Of a stretch of DNA of 7,848 bases, positions 1 through 5,347 are shown piece after piece. The position numbers were made by a program, and so were the translations under genes. How positions within the stretch are numbered: the first letter of the stretch is position 1; the number at the start of each line of letters is the position of its first letter. Under the pieces are notes generated by a model. That model did not search any database. It saw only the letters and a program-made list of their open reading frames with translations, and was not told the origin of the DNA. The DNA is from 0-14-3-00-41-53 sp041500225 (GTDB taxonomy: Bacteria; Nitrospirota; Thermodesulfovibrionia; Thermodesulfovibrionales; SM23-35): contig JBGQLV010000085.1 in the NCBI GenBank assembly GCA_041500225.1, positions 1 through 7,848 of the forward strand. The letters run 5' to 3'.

Positions 1-759
1 CTAAGCATTTTCATCCCTGCCATTGCCTTTCTAACAAATTCTTTCAGGTCTCTAATCTCTTTAACCCTTTCCCATATATACCATGGACTCAGATAAAATC
101 TTCTGTGCGCCTCTCTTAAAATCCTGTTCAATCTGTCCTCATCCCAGTTTTCATTTATTATAGCGGGTCTCTTTATATCTTTGTCCATAGGGTTTTGAGC
201 ATCCACCTCTCTATACCATCCCATCTCAATTGCGGCATCGTAAAGTCTTGTGCCCGGTGTTGGCGAAAGAACACTGAACTGAGCATATGCCGGCCTTATT
301 TCTTTTGCAAACTCTATTGTCCTCAGTTCATCCTCGTATGTTTCGACAGGAATACCCAGGATAAAGTAAGCCATTGGCTTTACTCCTGCCTTTCTTGTCA
401 ATTCAAACGCCCTTCTTATTTGTTCAATTTTCGTGCCCTTATTCAGATAGTCGAGGCCTTTCTGGTTCCCGCTTTCGATACCATAAGCTATCATTGAACA
501 GCCGGCTTTTTTCATCAATCTAAGTGTTTCTTCATCAACGATATTCACCCTTCCTTCACATTTCCATTCAATTTCGAGTTCTCTTAATCCTGTCTTCAAG
601 GGAGTGTAAATCAAGGCCCTCTGCAAAGCCATCTATAATTGATACACTATGCCCTTTTTTCTCTATGACCGCGGCAAGATATGCTATACCGAGTGGCGGC
701 ACAACGATATTTTCTTTTACTATCTTCCTTGGAGGAGGTTGGATGAGAAGGATCTTCAA
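1..759 (-). pseudogene. B12-binding radical SAM protein gene, broken: middle missing and frames shifted (3' end outside window)
   Basis: Two pieces of one protein family lie in different frames. The N-terminal piece (759-568, 63 codons, TTG start, 7 bp after the glycosyltransferase stop) begins MKILLIQPPP and has VVPPLGIAYLAAVIEKKGH, typical of the cobalamin-binding domain of B12 radical SAM enzymes. It then stops at TGA. The C-terminal piece is open from about 632 to the window edge in another frame. It carries EIEWKCEGRVN, AGCSMIAYGIESG and FILGIPVETYEDE, typical of the second half of the radical SAM barrel, followed by a tail with LSPWYIWERVKEIRDL. The rest of the B12 domain and the CxxxCxxC cluster motif that should lie between them are absent. 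From usual family length, roughly 170-200 residues are missing. The product should not be an active radical SAM enzyme. An assembly collapse could give the same picture. The family call is firm; the cause of the break is not. Confidence 0.85.
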
Positions 760-766
760 ATGATTG

Positions 767-1816
767 CTAATCCCGCAGGGCGATTTCTTTTGCGCTTATT
801 CTGTATCTTTTAATCCACAAAGAGAAATCTCTCGTACTGGTCTTTTTAATTTTGTTCAAAGCTAATCTTTTTCTGATCATCTTTAAAGAACCTCTTATTG
901 CGTCAAAACACGCCCTCAACAGCACGCTAATAAGTTTCCAGAGTGAATATTGTTCAGTGAACCTTCCTGCTGCCCCTTTACCTGTCAGTGCACCATAAGC
1001 CTGCAAAATAAGTCTCATTAATGTATACACTGGGCTTAACAATATATACCTCAATGGAAAATATTTAATCAGAATCCACAACCTGTTCCTTTCAACAAGA
1101 TATGCCTTAAGCGGAGAGTATCTCCCTGTTGTTGCAGATGACCGATGATAAACAATTGCTGTAGGTACATACAAACAATTCCAAGCAGCAATCCTTGCCC
1201 TCAGTCCGATATCTGTATCATCCCCGTAAGCAAAAAAATCAGGGTCAAAAAGACCTATCTGATCAAGCATACTTTTTGAGTAGAGGGCAGCGCATCCGCT
1301 TGGGAAAAAGACCTCTTCCACCTTATCATACTGACCTTTGTCTACTTCGCCTTTTCCCCTGCCTCTGTTAAGGCCATCAGGGTATATCAGATGACCCGCT
1401 GTGTCAATAATCTTATGATCATCATAAAAGAGTATCTTCGAGGCCCACATACCAAAATTGCTATCCGACTTCCGGGCTGCATCAACTAATTCACTTAGCC
1501 AATTAACATCAGCCACTGCATCATTATTTAATAATGCTATGTAGCTACCTCTTGCTGAAAAAATACCAATGTTATTACCTTCGGCAAAACCTAAATTATC
1601 CTTATTTTCGATTAATCTAATTCTATCTGCAAATTTTTCCTTAATAATCTCAAGAGACCCGTCTGTAGAGCCATTATCAACCACTATGATCTCTCTATCT
1701 TTGCAGGTCTGTCTCAGAATGGAATCTATGCACTCTTCTATGTATTCCTTGCCATTATAGTTAAGGATAATTACTGAGACAACCGTTTCTATATCTATTT
1801 CAGGTTTGATCGACAA
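767..1816 (-). CDS. Family 2 glycosyltransferase, rhamnosyltransferase-like
   Basis: This 349-residue protein probably transfers a sugar from a nucleotide-activated donor to a cell-surface glycan at the inner face of the membrane. The GT-A fold is clear: VSVIILNYNG (about 14-22), VVDNGSTDG (45-53), NLGFAEGNN (74-82) and the DXD-like LLNNDA (95-100). The acceptor-side motif GLFDPDFFAYGDDTDIGLR lies at 188-206. The segment from about 246 to 275 (WILIKYFPLRYILLSPVY) is hydrophobic and probably sits on or in the membrane, followed by a basic tail rich in Lys and Arg. The length suits WbbL/RfbF-like enzymes. The only plausible start is TTG at 1816, because an in-frame TAA stands at 1840-1838 with no ATG or GTG between. 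It overlaps the end of scpA by 17 nt and has no clear ribosome site, so coupled translation is likely. Sugar and acceptor cannot be told from the sequence. Confidence 0.9.
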   Translation of the reverse strand: MSIKPEIDIETVVSVIILNYNGKEYIEECIDSILRQTCKDREIIVVDNGSTDGSLEIIKEKFADRIRLIENKDNLGFAEGNNIGIFSARGSYIALLNNDAVADVNWLSELVDAARKSDSNFGMWASKILFYDDHKIIDTAGHLIYPDGLNRGRGKGEVDKGQYDKVEEVFFPSGCAALYSKSMLDQIGLFDPDFFAYGDDTDIGLRARIAAWNCLYVPTAIVYHRSSATTGRYSPLKAYLVERNRLWILIKYFPLRYILLSPVYTLMRLILQAYGALTGKGAAGRFTEQYSLWKLISVLLRACFDAIRGSLKMIRKRLALNKIKKTSTRDFSLWIKRYRISAKEIALRD

Positions 1817-2558
1817 TTGTTGACTGCTTTGAGGGATTTATCACCCATATATTCCCGAATTCCCTTTCCTGATATGCCTTGGCAAGGCCGAGCTTTATCA
1901 GCTCAAGGAGTGCGATGAATGTGATTATTAGCTGAATCCTTGTTATACCTTCTCGTTGCGAGTCGATCCCGACTTTAAAAATCTCTTCAAATCTGACGGT
2001 CTCCTGACCTTCGAGTATCTCCATTATTACAGACATCCTGTCCTTTACAGTCAGGGTCTCTTTTGTAATAGAAACAACATCTGGTGGAGCTTTATCAAGT
2101 ATCTTTTTAAATGCCTCAAGGAGATCAAAAAGATTAATATCAAAAAGGTAAAGCTCCCCCTCTTCTGCCTCACCTGATATGGGTTCCTTGCGAAAAACCT
2201 TCATCCACTCTTCTTCTCTCTTCCTGAGGCTGAGCGCTGCTTCTTTAAATGTCTGATATTCGAGCAGCCTCTGAACAAGCTCAAGTCTTGGATCTTCCAG
2301 TTCCTCTGAAGGTGCTTCTTCATCAGGCGGAAGTAACATCCTCGATTTGATATGGATAAGGGTTGCAGCCATAACAAGAAACTCGCCTGCTATTTCGAGA
2401 TTGAGTTCTTTCATGATTTCGATATATTGAAGGTACTGCCCTGTAATTAAGGCAATAGGTATGTCATAGATGTCAATCTTGTTTTCTCTGATAAGGTGCA
2501 AGAGAAGATCAAAAGGCCCTTCAAATACGGGAATTTTTATATTGTAAACGTCTTCCAT
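1800..2558 (-). CDS. scpA: Segregation and condensation protein A (kleisin of the Smc-ScpAB complex)
   Basis: ScpA bridges the two heads of the Smc dimer and, with ScpB, forms the bacterial condensin that organises and separates chromosomes. The 252-residue length is normal. The N-terminal kleisin signature is plain: VFEGPFDLLLHLIRENKIDIYDIPI, then ITGQYLQYI and LEIAGEFLVMAATLIHIKSRMLLP (to about residue 77). An acidic linker follows, then VQRLLEYQTFKEAA, and a C-terminal winged-helix region ending in FIALLELIKLGLAKAYQEREFGNIWV. It starts with ATG at 2558. No strong Shine-Dalgarno is visible before it; the nearest bases are TTTTAAGAC. It lies 83 bp after the NuoG-like gene. The usual partner scpB does not follow; a glycosyltransferase overlaps its 3' end instead, so scpB must be elsewhere. 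The link to the upstream redox genes is probably positional only. Confidence 0.96.
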   Translation of the reverse strand: MEDVYNIKIPVFEGPFDLLLHLIRENKIDIYDIPIALITGQYLQYIEIMKELNLEIAGEFLVMAATLIHIKSRMLLPPDEEAPSEELEDPRLELVQRLLEYQTFKEAALSLRKREEEWMKVFRKEPISGEAEEGELYLFDINLFDLLEAFKKILDKAPPDVVSITKETLTVKDRMSVIMEILEGQETVRFEEIFKVGIDSQREGITRIQLIITFIALLELIKLGLAKAYQEREFGNIWVINPSKQSTIVDQT

Positions 2559-2572
2559 GTCTTAAAAGTTTA

Positions 2573-2607
2573 TTGGGTTTATTGAGTTTCTTGAGTTTTC
2601 AACCCAA
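2573..2607. repeat. Three-copy 9-bp tandem repeat with flanking inverted repeat, upstream of scpA
   Basis: Three 9-mers stand head to tail: TTGGGTTTA (2573-2581), TTGAGTTTC (2582-2590) and TTGAGTTTT (2591-2599). The first copy's TTGGGTT is also the perfect complement of AACCCAA at 2601-2607, so a 7-bp stem with a 21-nt loop is possible. A run of seven A follows at 2606-2612. It lies in the leader between the NuoG-like gene and scpA. It may be a degenerate microsatellite or a weak structure; no function can be assigned. Confidence 0.6.
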
Positions 2608-2641
2608 AAAAACTGTATAGACCTGACAAACTAAGTAAACA

Positions 2642-4663
2642 TTATACCGCCATTGCCTTCTCAGTCTCTTTGAGCCACAAAAGCCTTGAACTGTTTATAA
2701 CAGAGGCGTTGACAGATTCGATTATCTCATCTGGAGATATATCAAGCCCTTCTTTTTTAGCAAACGGGTTGGATGAAAGTTTACTCTTCACCTTTGACGC
2801 CTTTTTAACCTCGGCCTCTGTAGGTCTTTTAATCGTGGCTCCCATAATCTTTGCAAGATTGATAAAAATATCTCTGTGGCTTTTTGATTCTCCCTGAGGC
2901 TCTATTATCTTGGGAAGGTACTTCATCCTTCCCATATAATCTATCATCGTACCGGCAGACTCGAGAAAGGTTGCTGAAGGCAGCACAACGTCTGCCTGTT
3001 TAGCAAGTTCTGTAAGGTGTGAGTTCTGCACTATTAGAAAATCCGTATTCGGTCTTTTATTTAAAGGAACTTCGCCGACAGTGTAAAGGACCTTCATTCC
3101 GTCAGAGACCATCTCTTTAAAGGTTTTCCCTTCTGTCGTCAAGCCCATTAAGACAACACCCCGTGCATTGCTTTCAAGTGCAACACAAATAACCTTTCCT
3201 TTAAGCAGCGCAATATTGGCTGATGCATCGAAAAGCGAAGGAGAGCTCAATAGTACCGGTTCCTTGGCCTCAGCAATAAATGTTGCTGCCTTTTCGATCG
3301 CCTCTGATATTTCTACGTCTTTGACAGAAGACTCTAACTTTTTATCTGCTTTCAGTCCCTTTCCTATTAAAGCCTTTGCAATACGTTTCAGAATGGATGT
3401 CTCGTTTCCTGTAAGATTTATTGTTGCTGCCTCTCCGATTTTTGTATCAGAGGAATTTATAACAATAAGCTTTGCCCCTCTGTCAACCCTTCTTCTTACA
3501 GAGGCGTCAAGTGCAGGTAAAATCCTTTCCCACTGGGAAGGGTTTAGACCAACTAACACAATAAGGTCTGCCTTATCGATGTCTGCTGTTTGAGAGTTTA
3601 TTAACGAAGCACTGTCTGCATAGAGACTTATAGTTGTATCGAAGTTCTTTGTCTTAACAACAGCTTTAGCAAGCCTTTTCAGGGTTAGCGCATCTTCATT
3701 TTCTATGCCGGCAATGCTTATAAAGCCCGCTCCCTTGCCGGCTTTCTTTAATTTATCAGCAACTATACTGAGGGCGTCTTCCCATGTAGTCTCTTTGAGT
3801 TCACTGTTTACCCTTTTCATTGGAGATGTAAGGCGCGTCTCTGCCTCAATACAGTCAAAACCGAACCTGCCATAGGCACAAATATATCTTTCCGCAGAGC
3901 CCTTTGGTGCCCCTGCACTAATCTTCTGTATACTACCGTCTTTAGTGCTTACTATGATGTCGCAGCCATTGCCGCACAAAAGACATACGGAATTGATTCT
4001 TTCATACTCCCACTCTCTGCCTTTACGCCATCTATCTGCCTCAAGGAGGGCGTTTACAGGGCATGCATCAACACAACTGCCGCAGAATGTGCACCCTGAT
4101 TCCTGAAGGGGCTTGTCAGTTGCGGTTACTACCTTGGCTCCTACCCCCCTTCCCATGAATTCAAGTACATTGGTATCCTGTTCCTTGCAGACCCTCACGC
4201 ACCTGCCGCAAAGTATACAGTAGTCGGGGTCTCTCTTTATGAATGGATTCGCTTCATCTGTCGGATAACCGAACTTCTTCCTCGTAAAGCTCGATTCCTT
4301 AAGTCCAAACTCATAGGCATATCTCTGAAGATTGCATACCCCTGCCTTTGTACATGTCATGCAATCGAGCGGATGCATGGAAAGGATAAGGTCTATAACG
4401 AATTTCCTGACCTCCTGAACTTTTTCTGTTTTTGTATTGACAACCATTCCATCCCTAATTTTTGTATTGCATGCTATTACCGGTGCCTTCAGCCCTTCTA
4501 TTTCTACAAGGCAAAGCCTGCAAGCACCAATACCCTTCATGCCCTTGAGATAACAGAGATTTGGTATATGAATGTCTGCAAGCTCCGCTGCATTCAAAAT
4601 ATTCGTGCCTTCAGGAGCTTGAACCTCTTTGCCGTCTATTTGAAGCTTTATTATTTTTTCCAT
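2642..4663 (-). CDS. nuoG: NuoG-like iron-sulfur protein with a non-catalytic molybdopterin-oxidoreductase-type domain
   Basis: This is probably the electron-distributing subunit of a soluble complex with the two preceding genes. In order it has: a plant-type [2Fe-2S] ferredoxin domain (C37, C48, C51, C65); the His-Cys [4Fe-4S] motif HPLDCMTC (H97, C101, C104, C110); a 2[4Fe-4S] domain (C149/152/155/159 and C191/194/197/201); an N7-type [4Fe-4S] site (C227, C230, C234, C262); and a MopB-like domain to the end, with the NuoG-type stretch ADVVLPSATFLESAGTMIDY. The position where formate dehydrogenases carry the Mo-binding Cys/SeCys reads KNFDTTIS, and the relay Lys of CxKGRFG is Tyr264. At 673 residues there is no room for a dinucleotide-binding C-terminal domain. 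H-cluster motifs of [FeFe] hydrogenase are absent. It is therefore NuoG-like rather than a formate dehydrogenase or HydA. The symbol denotes the family; membership in a respiratory complex I is not implied. Confidence 0.88.
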   Translation of the reverse strand: MEKIIKLQIDGKEVQAPEGTNILNAAELADIHIPNLCYLKGMKGIGACRLCLVEIEGLKAPVIACNTKIRDGMVVNTKTEKVQEVRKFVIDLILSMHPLDCMTCTKAGVCNLQRYAYEFGLKESSFTRKKFGYPTDEANPFIKRDPDYCILCGRCVRVCKEQDTNVLEFMGRGVGAKVVTATDKPLQESGCTFCGSCVDACPVNALLEADRWRKGREWEYERINSVCLLCGNGCDIIVSTKDGSIQKISAGAPKGSAERYICAYGRFGFDCIEAETRLTSPMKRVNSELKETTWEDALSIVADKLKKAGKGAGFISIAGIENEDALTLKRLAKAVVKTKNFDTTISLYADSASLINSQTADIDKADLIVLVGLNPSQWERILPALDASVRRRVDRGAKLIVINSSDTKIGEAATINLTGNETSILKRIAKALIGKGLKADKKLESSVKDVEISEAIEKAATFIAEAKEPVLLSSPSLFDASANIALLKGKVICVALESNARGVVLMGLTTEGKTFKEMVSDGMKVLYTVGEVPLNKRPNTDFLIVQNSHLTELAKQADVVLPSATFLESAGTMIDYMGRMKYLPKIIEPQGESKSHRDIFINLAKIMGATIKRPTEAEVKKASKVKSKLSSNPFAKKEGLDISPDEIIESVNASVINSSRLLWLKETEKAMAV

Positions 4664-4667
4664 TCTG

Positions 4668-4674
4668 CCTCCTC
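4668..4674 (-). promoter_or_regulatory. Strong ribosome binding site of the NuoG-like gene
   Basis: GAGGAGG stands 4 nt before the ATG at 4663 on the minus strand. It is the best Shine-Dalgarno in the window and fixes this start. The spacer to the preceding gene is only 29 bp, so the two are probably co-transcribed. Confidence 0.8.
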
Positions 4675-4692
4675 TTTTATTTCTATAAATTA

Positions 4693-5307
4693 TTATTTAC
4701 TAACTAATTCTTCTTTCTTCGTCGTTATAATCTCAATCGCCTCTGCAGGGCAAACCTTAACACACTCTCCACATCTCGTACACCTCTTCTGCCTTATCTC
4801 GAAAGGAAGGTATTCGGAAAGATAAGGCTCTCTCTTTTCACCTATGATCGCATCATATTTACATGCTTCTAAGCACTTCCCACACATAATACACAATACA
4901 GGGTCTATCACATATTCAATGAGATTGACACACTCTTTTTTGGGACAGATACCGGAAATATGCTGATTAAAATCCTCCTCTGAACTGATAATTGTTTCGA
5001 TGATAAACCTACCTGTGTCTTTTCCTTTTTTACAGAATGAACCTTCAAGCATCTGCGAACCAATCCTTTTTAATGCCTGGATATCTGAATCGCTGACATT
5101 CTCTAAATATTGGCTAATCCTGATCAACCTTATCTTTGCCTCCTGAGTTCCGAGGGAACAGGGATAACACTTACCGCACATCGGGCCTGCAATAAATTCC
5201 TCAACAAAATACAAGGCCCTCTGAACAAGACAGGCCTTTTCTTCAGCCTCTTTTTTTATGTCTGCGAGTTTTTTTCCCTTTTCCTCGGTTAACTTCTCTT
5301 CGCTCAT
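4693..5307 (-). CDS. NuoF/HydB tail-like iron-sulfur protein: N3-type cluster domain plus 2[4Fe-4S] ferredoxin, no flavin domain
   Basis: The 204-residue protein resembles the last third of a NuoF/HydB protein standing alone. After a charged helical start (residues 1-25) comes the NADH_4Fe-4S type domain: GPMCGKCYPCSLG gives C44, C47 and C50, with C92 at the expected spacing as fourth ligand. HISGICPKKEC (H116, C121, C126) matches a His/Cys element at the same place in the preceding gene product. Two [4Fe-4S] motifs follow: C139/142/145/149 and C176/179/182/186 (last with CP). There is no glycine-rich FMN loop and no SLBB. It should therefore carry electrons, not react with NAD(P)H. Start ATG 5307 is supported by GAGG at 5315-5312. 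It lies 34 bp after the flavoprotein gene and 29 bp before the NuoG-like gene, so it is probably a subunit or internal electron wire of the same complex. I know no established gene name for it. Confidence 0.85.
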   Translation of the reverse strand: MSEEKLTEEKGKKLADIKKEAEEKACLVQRALYFVEEFIAGPMCGKCYPCSLGTQEAKIRLIRISQYLENVSDSDIQALKRIGSQMLEGSFCKKGKDTGRFIIETIISSEEDFNQHISGICPKKECVNLIEYVIDPVLCIMCGKCLEACKYDAIIGEKREPYLSEYLPFEIRQKRCTRCGECVKVCPAEAIEIITTKKEELVSK

Positions 5308-5311
5308 TTTT

Positions 5312-5315
5312 CCTC
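5312..5315 (-). promoter_or_regulatory. Ribosome binding site of the NuoF-tail-like gene
   Basis: GAGG, followed by four A, precedes the ATG at 5307 on the minus strand. The spacing is short but acceptable and supports this start. Confidence 0.6.
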
Positions 5316-5317
5316 GA

Positions 5318-5347
5318 AATATTTTTATGGGCTCAATATTTTTATGG
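5318..5347. repeat. 13-bp direct repeat spanning the stop codon of the HydB/NuoF-type gene
   Basis: AATATTTTTATGG occurs at 5318-5330 and again, identically, at 5335-5347, an offset of 17 bp. On the coding strand the first-read copy contains the last codon CCA and the stop TAA; the second lies in the 34-bp spacer just before the next gene's ribosome site. It looks like a small tandem duplication. Confidence 0.8.

Noticed and set aside
195..763. Plus-strand open frames at 195-497 and 524-763
   Set aside because: They are antisense to the radical SAM remnant, whose minus-strand frames give clear family motifs.
2601..2641. Rho-independent terminator after the NuoG-like gene, based on the seven-T run on the minus strand (2612-2606)
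   Set aside because: No convincing GC-rich stem lies directly before the T run on that strand.
3168..3593. Plus-strand open frame of 141 codons
   Set aside because: Antisense to the MopB-like part of the NuoG-like gene; low-complexity Ser/Ala-rich translation typical of a shadow frame.
2642..4663. Formate dehydrogenase alpha subunit or [FeFe] hydrogenase HydA
   Set aside because: The Mo/W ligand and relay Lys are missing and the protein is too short for the dinucleotide-binding domain; none of the H-cluster motifs (TSCCP, MPCxxK, ExMACxGGC) is present.
4373..4825. Plus-strand open frame of 150 codons across two genes
   Set aside because: It runs antisense through the 5' part of the NuoG-like gene and the 3' part of the preceding gene, both of which have strong family motifs.
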